Source of the DNA: CAZRIE01 sp964600075
Lineage (GTDB): Bacteria > Bacteroidota > Bacteroidia > Flavobacteriales > Flavobacteriaceae
Reading direction: 5' to 3'
DNA: 14,928 nt
Assembly (NCBI GenBank): GCA_964600075.1
Contig: CAZRIE010000104.1
Span: 1-14,928, forward strand
Shown: positions 1-7,792 of the stretch, piece after piece
Position numbering within the stretch: the stretch's first letter is position 1
How the letters are laid out: each line of letters begins with the position of its first letter
The notes under the pieces: generated by a model
The model's input: the letters and a program-made list of their open reading frames with translations, nothing else
What the model was told of the DNA's origin: nothing
The model's database searches: none
Translations under genes and position numbers: made by a program

Positions 1-1847
1 GCGGTATTGGTCAAGAAGCAATTTCAGTAGGTGTATCAAGCACTATGCTGCCCGAGGAGTATATATTGCCCATGCATCGTAATCTGGGAGTTTTTACAAC
101 ACGTGAAATACCGTTGCACAGGCTATTTTCACAATGGCAAGGCAAAGGAGGTGGATTTACAAAGGGGCGTGACCGGAGCTTTCATTTTGGTGCCCAAGAC
201 TATAATATAGTGGGTATGATTTCGCATTTGGGTCCGCAATTGGGCGTCGCCGATGGTATAGCCCTTGCCGATTTGATTAAAGAACGGAAGAAGGTCACAG
301 CGGTCTTTACGGGAGAAGGCGGTACCAGTGAGGGCGACTTTCACGAAGCCTTGAATATAGCGTCGGTTTGGAACTTACCTGTGCTTTTTTGCATCGAAAA
401 TAATGGCTACGGACTTTCCACCCCTACGAAAGAGCAGTATAATTGCGAGAACTTGTCGGATAAGGGTATTGGGTACGGTATGGAATCGTATACGATTGAC
501 GGAAACAATATTTTAGAAGTATTTAGCAAACTGGATACACTTTGCAAGGAAATTCGGGAAAATCCCCGTCCTGTTTTGCTAGAATTCAAGACGTTCCGTA
601 TGAGGGGGCATGAAGAGGCAAGTGGCACCAAATACGTTCCCGATGAAGTGATGGACCTTTGGGCCAAAAAAGATCCCATCGAAAATTATGAACAATTTTT
701 GCTAACCGAAGGTCTGCTTGACATGGCTCGGATAGACATTATGAAATCTGAGATAACCTTGGAAATCAACGAGCATTTGCAATTGGCATTCGACGAACAG
801 GAAATTACAAGTGTTGCATCTAACGAATTGGCGGATGTATTCAAAGCCTATTCCTATGAAGAAACCAGTCCCTCATCGGCCACACATAACGTTAGGCTGG
901 TCGATGCCATTTCCGAGGGTTTACGACAGTCTATGGAGAAACACGACAATTTGGTTATTATGGGCCAAGATATTGCAGAATATGGAGGCGTGTTTAAAGT
1001 TACCGACGGGTTCATTAACGATTTTGGGAAGGACCGTGTGCGTAATACACCTATATGTGAATCAGCAATCGTATCTGCCGCGATGGGCCTTTCCATCAAT
1101 GGCATGAAGGCGGTTGTCGAGATGCAGTTTGCCGATTTCGCAAGTAGTGGTTTTAACCCGATTGTCAATTATTTGGCCAAATCACATTACCGTTGGGGCG
1201 AAAATGCCGATGTGGTCATTCGTATGCCCTGTGGAGGTGATCTCGGTGCAGGACCGTTCCATTCACAAACCAACGAGGCGTGGTTCACGAAAACACCGGG
1301 ATTGAAAGTTGTGTATCCTGCATTTCCTTATGATGCCAAAGGATTATTGGCAACAGCGATAAACGACCCCAATCCGGTACTATTTTTCGAACACAAAGCG
1401 CTATACCGAAGTGTTTATCAAGACTTGCCTTCTAGCTATTACACCTTACCGTTTGGAAAAGCGAGTTTGTTAAAAAAAGGGGGTGATATAAGTATTGTAA
1501 CTTACGGAGCGGCAGTACATTGGATACTTAAAATCTTGGAGGAACAGCCAGAAATAAATGCGGACTTGCTAGATCTACGAACGTTACAACCACTAGACAT
1601 CGAAGCAGTCTACTTTTCAGTTAAAAAGACAGGCAAACTAATCATTCTGCAAGAAGATAGTCTCTTTGGCGGAATAGCAAGTGATATTTCTTCCTCGGTT
1701 ATGGAAAACTGTTTTGAATTCTTGGATGCACCTGTAATTCGTGTAGGCAGTTTAGAGACACCTATTCCTTTTGCTAAAACTCTGGAAAACAATTACCTGC
1801 CTAAATCTAGATTCAAGGCTGAACTACTCAAATTATTGGCGTATTAA
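1..1847 (+). CDS. 2-oxo acid dehydrogenase E1 component, fused alpha and beta subunits (5' partial)
   Basis: Thiamine-diphosphate-dependent E1, probably of the branched-chain 2-oxo acid dehydrogenase complex, which decarboxylates the oxo acid and passes the acyl group to lipoyl-E2. The frame is open from base 3 (first visible residues GIGQEAISVG), so the real start lies before the window and 614 residues are visible. The alpha half carries the ThDP motif GEGGTSEGD (about 311-345) ending in ENN (about 395-403). The beta half starts near base 885 with a transketolase-like pyrimidine-binding domain (MGQDIAEYGGVF), followed by the C-terminal transketolase domain (about 1450-1840). The one-polypeptide alpha-beta fusion is common in Bacteroidota. 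Substrate specificity (branched-chain acids, pyruvate or acetoin) is not certain from sequence. It could supply branched acyl-CoA starters, but nothing here ties it to the PKS locus. Confidence 0.93.
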   Translation, partial: GIGQEAISVGVSSTMLPEEYILPMHRNLGVFTTREIPLHRLFSQWQGKGGGFTKGRDRSFHFGAQDYNIVGMISHLGPQLGVADGIALADLIKERKKVTAVFTGEGGTSEGDFHEALNIASVWNLPVLFCIENNGYGLSTPTKEQYNCENLSDKGIGYGMESYTIDGNNILEVFSKLDTLCKEIRENPRPVLLEFKTFRMRGHEEASGTKYVPDEVMDLWAKKDPIENYEQFLLTEGLLDMARIDIMKSEITLEINEHLQLAFDEQEITSVASNELADVFKAYSYEETSPSSATHNVRLVDAISEGLRQSMEKHDNLVIMGQDIAEYGGVFKVTDGFINDFGKDRVRNTPICESAIVSAAMGLSINGMKAVVEMQFADFASSGFNPIVNYLAKSHYRWGENADVVIRMPCGGDLGAGPFHSQTNEAWFTKTPGLKVVYPAFPYDAKGLLATAINDPNPVLFFEHKALYRSVYQDLPSSYYTLPFGKASLLKKGGDISIVTYGAAVHWILKILEEQPEINADLLDLRTLQPLDIEAVYFSVKKTGKLIILQEDSLFGGIASDISSSVMENCFEFLDAPVIRVGSLETPIPFAKTLENNYLPKSRFKAELLKLLAY

Positions 1848-1922
1848 GTTGTTTTTTACCTTTATTATCAGACATTAATTTAATATCTTGGGCCCCTCTA
1901 ATAATTATTAAAATAATTGACT

Positions 1923-2438
1923 ATGAAAAATGTGATTTACTTGGGTTTAGTGATGTTCGTTCTGTCCTGTTCCGCAGCTAAAACAGGCGGCGGCGGCGAA
2001 ACTACACCAAAAAACAGCAAGAAATTATTAAAGGGTACGTGGACGGTATCAGACATCCGTTTTGTTGGTGAAGCGGGCCTTTACAAAGCAGATTTGTTTG
2101 GCATCGCCGATTCGCCTTGTTTCAAGGGAGGAGAATGGCTTTTTATTCCTAATAATGGAACAGGAAGATTCTCCGTTAACGGAACTGAACGCTGCGCCGA
2201 AGGAACCTATCGAATTCTTTGGTCTTTCAATGATCATAAGGACGGCACGGGAGAAATCCTATTTAAGCATGTCGACGAGAAGAACAAACCTTTGAGTGGT
2301 GACACTACCGGGTATAGCATCGCGGTCGAAAGTTTAACGGAGACCAATGCCGAATTTAGGGTGAAAACCGAATACAAGGGTCAACCTTTTGATGTAGTAA
2401 TGACTCTTGACAAAACTTCAAAGGAAGTACGGCTTTAA
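1923..2438 (+). CDS. lipocalin-like lipoprotein
   Basis: Predicted outer-envelope lipoprotein of 171 residues. The start is ATG 1923, giving MKNVIYLGLVMFVLSC with a lipobox (VLSC, Cys16); a TTG two codons upstream is less likely. A Gly/Lys-rich linker follows (GGGGETTPK), then a beta-rich domain beginning LLKGTWTV, the typical opening strand of the lipocalin-like family seen in many Flavobacteriaceae lipoproteins. Two cysteines in the domain (in SPCFKGG and ERCAEG) could form a disulfide. The gene lies 75 bp after the E1 gene and 34 bp before the OmpA-like gene, so it may be cotranscribed with the latter. The ligand and exact role are unknown. Confidence 0.8.
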   Translation: MKNVIYLGLVMFVLSCSAAKTGGGGETTPKNSKKLLKGTWTVSDIRFVGEAGLYKADLFGIADSPCFKGGEWLFIPNNGTGRFSVNGTERCAEGTYRILWSFNDHKDGTGEILFKHVDEKNKPLSGDTTGYSIAVESLTETNAEFRVKTEYKGQPFDVVMTLDKTSKEVRL

Positions 2439-2472
2439 ACAAAAAAACGAAAAACACTAAATTGATTAAATT

Positions 2473-3147
2473 ATGATCAGAAGAATTATTAGTATGTTCT
2501 TGATAGGGGCCACGGTACTCACCTTGAACAGCAGTTGTAATGCTATCAAAAATGCTAACAAAACACAGAAAGGTGCTGGAATTGGGGTTGCTGGAGGTGC
2601 TTTAATAGGAGGTCTTATAGGAGGCAATGTTGCCGGTGCCTTAATCGGTGCAGCCATAGGTGGTGCTGCAGGAGGTCTCATCGGAAACTCAATGGACAAA
2701 CAGGCCAAAAAAATCGAGCAAGTCGTTCCGGGAGCGGATGTGAAACGAGTGGGCGAGGGTATTCAGATTATTTTTGATGATAAAAGTGGTGTTAACTTTG
2801 CGCTAAATAGCGCCAATTTAACCCCTGAGGCCAAATCAAACCTTGACAAAGTTGCGGAAGTCTTTCTTGAATTCCCCGATACTGAGCTTATGTTAGAAGG
2901 TCATACCGATAGCACGGGTGAAGCTAATTACAACATGACACTTTCAACCAAAAGGGCCAATGCTGTAGGTGACTACTTGAGCAATAAAGGTGTGGCGAAA
3001 AGTAGGATGGTGGTAATGGGTTTTGGCGAAACAGCACCTAGATTTGAAAACGAGACGAAGGAAGGACAAGCTAAGAATAGAAGAGTCGAAATAGGCGTCT
3101 TGGCAAATCAAGAAATGATTGAAGATGCTAAGGCCAAGGCAAATTAA
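2473..3147 (+). CDS. OmpA-family lipoprotein with glycine zipper
   Basis: Envelope protein of 224 residues that probably tethers the outer membrane to peptidoglycan. The N-terminus is a lipoprotein signal with lipobox NSSC (Cys22). Residues about 33-72 form a glycine-zipper segment (repeated GGALIGG / GGAAGG patterns) that could insert into or associate with membrane. Residues about 100-210 form an OmpA C-terminal domain: NFALNSANLTPEA at the start, GHTDSTG at 143-149 and NRRVEI at 202-207. Asp146 and Arg204 correspond to the residues that usually bind diaminopimelate. The architecture matches YiaD-type OmpA lipoproteins. A hairpin resembling an intrinsic terminator starts 40 bp after its stop codon. 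Confidence 0.9.
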   Translation: MIRRIISMFLIGATVLTLNSSCNAIKNANKTQKGAGIGVAGGALIGGLIGGNVAGALIGAAIGGAAGGLIGNSMDKQAKKIEQVVPGADVKRVGEGIQIIFDDKSGVNFALNSANLTPEAKSNLDKVAEVFLEFPDTELMLEGHTDSTGEANYNMTLSTKRANAVGDYLSNKGVAKSRMVVMGFGETAPRFENETKEGQAKNRRVEIGVLANQEMIEDAKAKAN

Positions 3148-3186
3148 TAATTTGTAAAAAGCTATAGTATACCTTTATTGAAACAT

Positions 3187-3212
3187 AACCCGGCTCTTGA
3201 GCCGGGTTCTTT
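3187..3212 (+). terminator. intrinsic terminator-like hairpin after the OmpA-like gene
   Basis: Perfect inverted repeat: AACCCGGCTC (3187-3196), a 2-nt TT gap and GAGCCGGGTT (3199-3208), followed by the T-rich CTTTCTTT. It ends 23 bp before the start codon of the FAD oxidoreductase, so it either insulates the following operon or lies in its 5' leader. Confidence 0.8.
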
Positions 3213-3231
3213 CTTTAAAACAACTACCTTC

Positions 3232-4368
3232 ATGATAATGAATTGCTATGATGTCATTGTTGTGGGTGGAGGCCTAGCAGGTCTTACGGCTTCTCTTCAT
3301 TTGGCTAAGAAGGGTCATCAGGTAGTGGTGTTTGAAAAACAACGCTATCCGCACCACAAAGTATGTGGGGAGTATGTTTCAAACGAAATTGTACCCTATC
3401 TAGAACGGTTAGGGGTTTCGATGGAAGAAGCAAGCGCCGTCTCCATCGATACCTTGCAGTTAAGTAGTGCCAATGGAAAATATTTGGAAACCGAATTGCC
3501 CTTGGGGGGTAAAGGTATTAGTAGATTTTTATTTGATGACAAATTGTATCACATTGCCATGGCAAACGGGGTGCACTTTCGATTTGAAAGTGTGTCCGAA
3601 ATAGGTTTTGAACACCCTGTTTTTAAAGTAATTACGGAAAACAATAAAACATATACTTCAAATATAGTTCTTGGGGCTTACGGAAAGCGAAGTAGCCTCG
3701 ATAAGTCTATGAATCGTGATTTTATTAAAAAAAAGTCAGCATGGATGGCGGTGAAAGCCCACTATGAATATAAAAATTTCCCCGAAAACGTAGTGGCGCT
3801 GCATAACTTTCACGGAGGCTATGGCGGCTTGTCAAAAACGGAGACTGGGGCGGTAAATTTCTGTTACCTCGCTACCTATGAGAGTTTTCAAAAAGAAAAG
3901 AACATCGCTGATTTTAATGCAAATGTGGTAGCCAAGAATCCTTTCTTGGGGGAGTTTTTGCGAAAAGCGACCCCATTGTTCGAACAACCCTTGACGATTG
4001 CGCAAATATCTTTCCACCCGAAAAAAAATGTAGAAAACCATGTTTTAATGTGTGGCGATACGGCAGGTTTGATACATCCCTTATGTGGTAACGGAATGGC
4101 AATGGCTATTCACAGTGCAAAAATAGCAGCTGAATTGGTCGACACATTTCTAAAAGGAGAACAAAGCCATAGCGATAGGAGCGCACTTGAAGAAAATTAC
4201 CAAAGACAGTGGAAAAAAGCTTTCAGAAGACGTTTGTGGACTGGAAGGCGTTTACAACAACTGCTCTTGAACGAAAATTTATCGAATAGAATGCTTTCTT
4301 CCATCTTTATGGTCCCTAGCGTATTAAAAATATTGATTAAAAACACCCACGGAGAACCGATATACTGA
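3232..4368 (+). CDS. FAD-dependent oxidoreductase (geranylgeranyl reductase/monooxygenase-like)
   Basis: Flavoprotein of 378 residues (start ATG 3232; ATG 3238 is equally possible). The N-terminal dinucleotide-binding motif is VVGGGLAGL (11-19), with Glu35 at the end of the second strand. KVCGEYVS (43-50) is typical of the geranylgeranyl-reductase-like branch. CGDTAGLIHPLCGNGMAMA (274-292) is the second FAD-binding motif. The family includes hydroxylases and reductases acting on hydrophobic or aromatic substrates. Its stop overlaps the methyltransferase start (TGATG at 4366-4370), so translation is likely coupled. Oxidative tailoring of the polyketide product is inferred from context. The frame stays open further upstream to a TTG at 3178, but that would read through the hairpin and is not used here. 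Confidence 0.88.
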   Translation: MIMNCYDVIVVGGGLAGLTASLHLAKKGHQVVVFEKQRYPHHKVCGEYVSNEIVPYLERLGVSMEEASAVSIDTLQLSSANGKYLETELPLGGKGISRFLFDDKLYHIAMANGVHFRFESVSEIGFEHPVFKVITENNKTYTSNIVLGAYGKRSSLDKSMNRDFIKKKSAWMAVKAHYEYKNFPENVVALHNFHGGYGGLSKTETGAVNFCYLATYESFQKEKNIADFNANVVAKNPFLGEFLRKATPLFEQPLTIAQISFHPKKNVENHVLMCGDTAGLIHPLCGNGMAMAIHSAKIAAELVDTFLKGEQSHSDRSALEENYQRQWKKAFRRRLWTGRRLQQLLLNENLSNRMLSSIFMVPSVLKILIKNTHGEPIY

Positions 4369-5084
4369 TGGCAGATTTTTCAACAAGAAATACAGATGCG
4401 GAATTAATGGACGACCCATTGGTTGCAGATAAGGTGCTTAAAAAAGTGTTTGAAGATATCAATAGAAGTAATCGTTTGTTGAGTGGAAACACCGTAACGA
4501 TTGACAGTGTGGCGAAATTGGTGGCAGACTATCCCCAAGAATCGTATACGATTTTAGATGTGGGCTGCGGCGATGGAACGATGTTGAGAAAGCTCGTTTT
4601 ATGGGCAAGAACACGAAAAATTGAGATTAAATGTGTTGGGATTGACTTGAGCGAAAAGGGATTGACGATTGCCGATGAAATGTCGCAACATTTCCCGGAA
4701 ATTCGTTATTTGAAACAAGATATACTCAAATTGGAACCTGCTCATCTGCATTGTGACATACTACTCTGCACCTTGACGATGCATCACTTTCTTAACCATC
4801 AAATACCTGTTTTTTTAGGAAAATTTGGAAAACTGGCACATATTGCCGTTGTTATCAACGACTTGCATAGAAGTGCCCTGTCGTATTATCTCTTTAAGGT
4901 GTTTAGCCTTATTTTTGTACGCACAGAGATTGCAAAGCGTGATGGACTAATCTCTATTCTGAGCGGGTTTACGAAATCTGAACTTATCGCATTTTCAAGA
5001 AATTTACCCTTGATAGCGCACGACATTAAATGGAAGTGGGCATTTCGATATGTATGGGTAATGCGAACCAAAAGACTAAAGTGA
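4368..5084 (+). CDS. class I SAM-dependent methyltransferase
   Basis: Methyltransferase of 238 residues with a Rossmann-fold core. Motif I is ILDVGCGDG (62-70), followed by the acidic residue that binds the SAM ribose (GIDLS, Asp93). QDI (117-119) and the LLCTLTMHHF segment (132-141) correspond to the later core strands. It overlaps the FAD oxidoreductase by one base and is followed 4 bp later by the type III PKS, a three-gene order consistent with one transcript. O-methylation or C-methylation of a phenolic or pyrone product is the inferred role; the substrate cannot be assigned from sequence. Confidence 0.88.
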   Translation: MADFSTRNTDAELMDDPLVADKVLKKVFEDINRSNRLLSGNTVTIDSVAKLVADYPQESYTILDVGCGDGTMLRKLVLWARTRKIEIKCVGIDLSEKGLTIADEMSQHFPEIRYLKQDILKLEPAHLHCDILLCTLTMHHFLNHQIPVFLGKFGKLAHIAVVINDLHRSALSYYLFKVFSLIFVRTEIAKRDGLISILSGFTKSELIAFSRNLPLIAHDIKWKWAFRYVWVMRTKRLK

Positions 5085-5088
5085 GCCT

Positions 5089-6144
5089 ATGAATGAAGTT
5101 CGAGTAACAACGGTAGCCAAGCAGCTGCCCGCGTATTGCCGAAATACGAAGGAAATAATTCCATTGGTCGAAATGTGGTTGGGCGATCAAGACGAACGCT
5201 TTCGCCGCAAAGTCGTAAAAATTTTTGAGGGTGCAGCTGTTGATAAGCGATACAGTATCATGACTCCTGAGGAGGTTTTTACAGCTACTTCCTTTGAAGA
5301 TAAAAATACAATTTATGTACGTGAAGTCAAGAAATTGGGTAAGGCCGTTCTTGAAAAGGCCTTGAACAATAACGATTGGTCACCCGATTCCTTAGATTAT
5401 ATCATCACGGTAAGCTGCACGGGTATAATGATTCCATCCCTAGATGCGTACTTGATTAACGATTTAGGACTGCGACAAGACATCATACGTTTGCCAGTAA
5501 CGGAAATGGGCTGTGCAGCGGGCGTTTCCGGTTTGATCTATGCAAACAACTTTCTACGTTCGAATCCTGGGAAGCGGGTAGCCTTAGTGGCCGTAGAGAG
5601 CCCCACGGCAACCTTTCAGCTGAACGATTATTCCATGGCGAATATGGTGAGTGCCGCGATTTTTGGTGACGGTGCCGCTTGTGTATTGCTGTCTTCCGAA
5701 GAAATGGCGGAAGGTCCGAAAATAGTAGGTGGGGATATGTATCACTTTACCGATTCAACTCAAATGATGGGTTTCGACCTGACCAATCACGGTCTGAAAA
5801 TGATATTGGATATCGCTGTACCAGAAACCATAGCAGCTCATTTTCCGGATATTGTACCTCCATTCTTGGAAAAGTATGGAACATCTATCGAGGCTGTTAA
5901 TCATTTAATTTTTCATCCCGGGGGACGTAAAATCGTGCAGACGGTCGAGGAGCTTTTCGGAAAACTAGGAAAGAATATCGACGATACCCGAGAGGTGTTA
6001 AGTAAATACGGAAATATGAGCAGCGCAACGGTGCTATATGTGCTAGAACGCTTTCTAGAAAAGGAGATTGAAGAAAAGGAGCAGGGACTAATCCTAAGTT
6101 TCGGTCCCGGGTTTTCGGCCCAACGGGTTTTGCTGGAATGGTGA
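5089..6144 (+). CDS. type III polyketide synthase (chalcone synthase-like)
   Basis: Homodimeric ketosynthase of 351 residues that extends an acyl starter with malonyl-CoA and cyclises the chain. The catalytic triad is complete: Cys142 in TEMGCAAGVSG, His276 in LIFHPGGRK and Asn309 in YGNMSSATV. The C-terminal LSFGPGFS (336-343) is the family's GFGPG-type loop that shapes the cyclisation pocket. The length is normal for bacterial members. It starts 4 bp after the methyltransferase. Products of bacterial relatives include alkylpyrones, alkylresorcinols and phloroglucinol; which applies is not visible. The nearby KS/DH/ER/ACP genes suggest a long or modified acyl starter (inference). Confidence 0.95.
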   Translation: MNEVRVTTVAKQLPAYCRNTKEIIPLVEMWLGDQDERFRRKVVKIFEGAAVDKRYSIMTPEEVFTATSFEDKNTIYVREVKKLGKAVLEKALNNNDWSPDSLDYIITVSCTGIMIPSLDAYLINDLGLRQDIIRLPVTEMGCAAGVSGLIYANNFLRSNPGKRVALVAVESPTATFQLNDYSMANMVSAAIFGDGAACVLLSSEEMAEGPKIVGGDMYHFTDSTQMMGFDLTNHGLKMILDIAVPETIAAHFPDIVPPFLEKYGTSIEAVNHLIFHPGGRKIVQTVEELFGKLGKNIDDTREVLSKYGNMSSATVLYVLERFLEKEIEEKEQGLILSFGPGFSAQRVLLEW

Positions 6145-6350
6145 GCCCTCAATCTAACCCTCACCTGGAGGGAGAGAATGATTTTACCCGTACCCTGATG
6201 GGTGAATCTCGGAAATCTTCCTTTCATCCCTGCCTGTCCGGCAAATGGGCTTTAGCCCCGACGCTTCAAGGGAGGTAAAAAAGAAATATTTAAGACAAAT
6301 TAAATTACTTTGACTCCAAATGTATAATGAGTTAAAACAGTGCTAATTTT
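6145..6350. repeat. hairpin-rich spacer resembling degenerate interspersed repeats
   Basis: The 206-bp gap between the PKS and the reductase contains several short G+C-rich inverted repeats: ACCC/GGGT near 6186-6203, TGCC/GGCA at 6231-6234 and 6240-6243, and GGGCT/AGCCC at 6247-6258. The segment ACGCTTCAAGGGAG (6261-6274) recurs in inverted orientation, with one difference, at 7251-7264. It resembles REP-like intergenic elements. No gene is supported here. The last 50 bp are AT-rich and could hold a promoter for the reductase, but no good -7 box is visible. Confidence 0.45.
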
Positions 6351-7142
6351 ATGGCTGTGGATAAGAAAAATGAGTGGGCGATAATTCTTGGTGGAAGCAG
6401 TGGCTTAGGTCTCGCTACGGCCAAAAAACTTGCGCATCATGGTTACAATTTGATCATCATTCATCGCGATAGAAAATCTGATTTACAGATAATTAACGAA
6501 CAGTTTCAAGAAATTACTTCAGGTGGTTCAAAATTGAATAGTTTTAATGTGGATGTTAGCCATCCGGAGAAAAGAGCACAAACGGTCAAAGAAATAAAGG
6601 CACTTTTAACGACCAGAGGGAAAATCAAGGTATTGGTGCATAGCATTGCGAAAGGAAATCTCAAACCGATGTACTCCCAAGAAAAAACGGCCTTGAACCA
6701 TCAAGATTTTCAAATCACCCTAAATGCTATGGCATTAAGTCTTTATGATTGGACAAAAGCACTGATCGATGCAGATTTGTTTGCGGCTGATGCGAGAATT
6801 GTTTCTTTTACCAGTGAAGGGAATACCAAAGCTTGGCCTGGTTATGCTGCGGTTTCTGCGGCAAAGGTCACTTTAGAGGCCCTAACCCGAAATATGGCAT
6901 TAGAATTTGCTACCATTGGTATCAAAGCCAACTGCATTCAGGCCGGGGCAACAGAAACCCGTGCATTTCAAATGATTCCCGGGCATGAGGAGTTGAAAAA
7001 AAGCGCATTGAAACGAAATCCTCATGGACGACTGACTATGCCCGAAGATGTCGCAAACGTAGTTTACTTGCTCAGTACCGATGAAGCAAAATGGATAACA
7101 GGTACTGTCATAAAAGTTGATGGCGGTGAGAGTTTGCAATGA
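6351..7142 (+). CDS. SDR-family enoyl-ACP reductase, FabL/FabI-like
   Basis: NADPH- or NADH-dependent short-chain dehydrogenase of 263 residues. The nucleotide motif is LGGSSGLGL (13-21). The active site is a tyrosine and lysine spaced Y-x6-K (Tyr165, Lys172 in YAAVSAAK), the spacing of enoyl-ACP reductases FabI and FabL rather than the YxxxK of ketoreductases. The following stretch (LEALTRNMALE, then NCIQAGATET) and the C-terminal VDGGESL resemble Bacillus FabL from memory. The inferred reaction is reduction of trans-2-enoyl-ACP, the last step of a chain-elongation cycle. It sits between two repeat-rich spacers, so cotranscription with its neighbours is not certain. A general SDR acting on the PKS product is the alternative. 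Confidence 0.8.
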   Translation: MAVDKKNEWAIILGGSSGLGLATAKKLAHHGYNLIIIHRDRKSDLQIINEQFQEITSGGSKLNSFNVDVSHPEKRAQTVKEIKALLTTRGKIKVLVHSIAKGNLKPMYSQEKTALNHQDFQITLNAMALSLYDWTKALIDADLFAADARIVSFTSEGNTKAWPGYAAVSAAKVTLEALTRNMALEFATIGIKANCIQAGATETRAFQMIPGHEELKKSALKRNPHGRLTMPEDVANVVYLLSTDEAKWITGTVIKVDGGESLQ

Positions 7143-7143
7143 G

Positions 7144-7203
7144 GGAGTTAGGAGTTAGGAGTTAGGAGTTAGGAGTTAGGAGTTAGGAGTTAGGAGTTAG
7201 GAG
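7144..7203 (+). repeat. tandem heptanucleotide repeat, GGAGTTA x 8.6
   Basis: Eight perfect copies of GGAGTTA (7144-7199) plus GGAG (7200-7203), starting one base after the stop codon of the enoyl reductase. Copies are identical, suggesting recent slippage expansion. Because 7 is not a multiple of 3, every frame through the array meets TAG stops. Confidence 0.98.
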
Positions 7204-7212
7204 AAAATAAAA

Positions 7213-7227
7213 ATTCTAGACTAGAAT
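7213..7227. repeat. short inverted repeat after the heptamer array
   Basis: ATTCTAG (7213-7219), one central base, then CTAGAAT (7221-7227). It is too small and AT-rich to act as a convincing terminator. It may be a protein-binding site or chance. Confidence 0.5.
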
Positions 7228-7250
7228 CTTCAAAAATTACACCCGTTATT

Positions 7251-7310
7251 CTCCCTTGAGGCGTTGCTTAGGCTTGCTGAAATGGGGCTGGGGGTTTGGC
7301 GAAGTAGCCC
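7251..7310. repeat. repeat-like segment matching the upstream spacer in inverted orientation
   Basis: CTCCCTTGAGGCGT (7251-7264) is the reverse complement, with one difference, of 6261-6274. Downstream, GGGCT (7285-7289) and AGCCC (7306-7310) could pair, echoing the GGGCT/AGCCC pair of the first spacer. The two related segments flank the reductase gene in opposite orientation. The match is short, so common origin is tentative. Confidence 0.4.
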
Positions 7311-7339
7311 GAAAGATTTGATTAAGCGCAAACATAGCA

Positions 7340-7792
7340 ATGAACTATCAGAAAATTATATCTAGACTTCCTTACAGCAACCCCTTTCTATTTGTCGACG
7401 AATTGGAACATGTTGATGAAAACGGTTCGAAAGGCAGTTATACGTTTTCCGCGGATTCCGATTTCTATAAAGGTCATTTTAAGAACAAGCCCGTAACCCC
7501 TGGAGTTATTTTAACGGAATGCTGCGCCCAGATAGGGGTGGTTTGTTTTGGTATTTTTTTATTAGAAAACGATTCCGATTCCTCAATAAATGACTTAAAA
7601 ATAGGCTTAAGTAGTTCCGAAATGGAATTCTTATTACCCGTGCTTCCCAATGAAAAGGTTACCGTGATCTCAAAAAAGGTCTATTTTCGATTCCATAAAT
7701 TAAAATGCGAGGTACAAATGTACAATTCCGGGAGTAAATTGGTCTGCAAAGGCACTATTGCCGGAATGATAACCTCCGAAAGAAATGAATAG
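7340..7792 (+). CDS. 3-hydroxyacyl-ACP dehydratase, FabZ-like
   Basis: Hot-dog-fold dehydratase of 150 residues that would convert 3-hydroxyacyl-ACP to the trans-2-enoyl form. The catalytic pair is present at normal spacing: His46 in KGHFKNKP and Glu60 in VILTECCAQ, 14 residues apart as in FabZ His49/Glu63 (Pseudomonas numbering). The usual N-terminal LPHRxPFLLVD is here LPYSNPFLFVD, so the conserved PHR is lost. This suggests a specialised paralogue rather than the housekeeping FabZ. Its last 8 bp overlap the ketosynthase start, indicating translational coupling. The function fits a dedicated elongation module. Confidence 0.9.
   Translation: MNYQKIISRLPYSNPFLFVDELEHVDENGSKGSYTFSADSDFYKGHFKNKPVTPGVILTECCAQIGVVCFGIFLLENDSDSSINDLKIGLSSSEMEFLLPVLPNEKVTVISKKVYFRFHKLKCEVQMYNSGSKLVCKGTIAGMITSERNE

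Noticed and set aside
1..1847. E1 dehydrogenase as a starter-supply gene of the PKS locus
   Set aside because: Two envelope lipoprotein genes and a terminator-like hairpin separate them; no sequence link is visible.
3178..3231. Upstream TTG start for the FAD oxidoreductase
   Set aside because: It would translate through the terminator-like hairpin; ATG 3232 or 3238 directly precedes the conserved FAD motif.
5913..6227. Minus-strand open frame across the PKS 3' end and the spacer
   Set aside because: Mostly antisense to the PKS gene; no recognisable protein motifs.
7144..7203. Heptamer array as CRISPR-like repeats
   Set aside because: Units are contiguous 7-mers without spacers.
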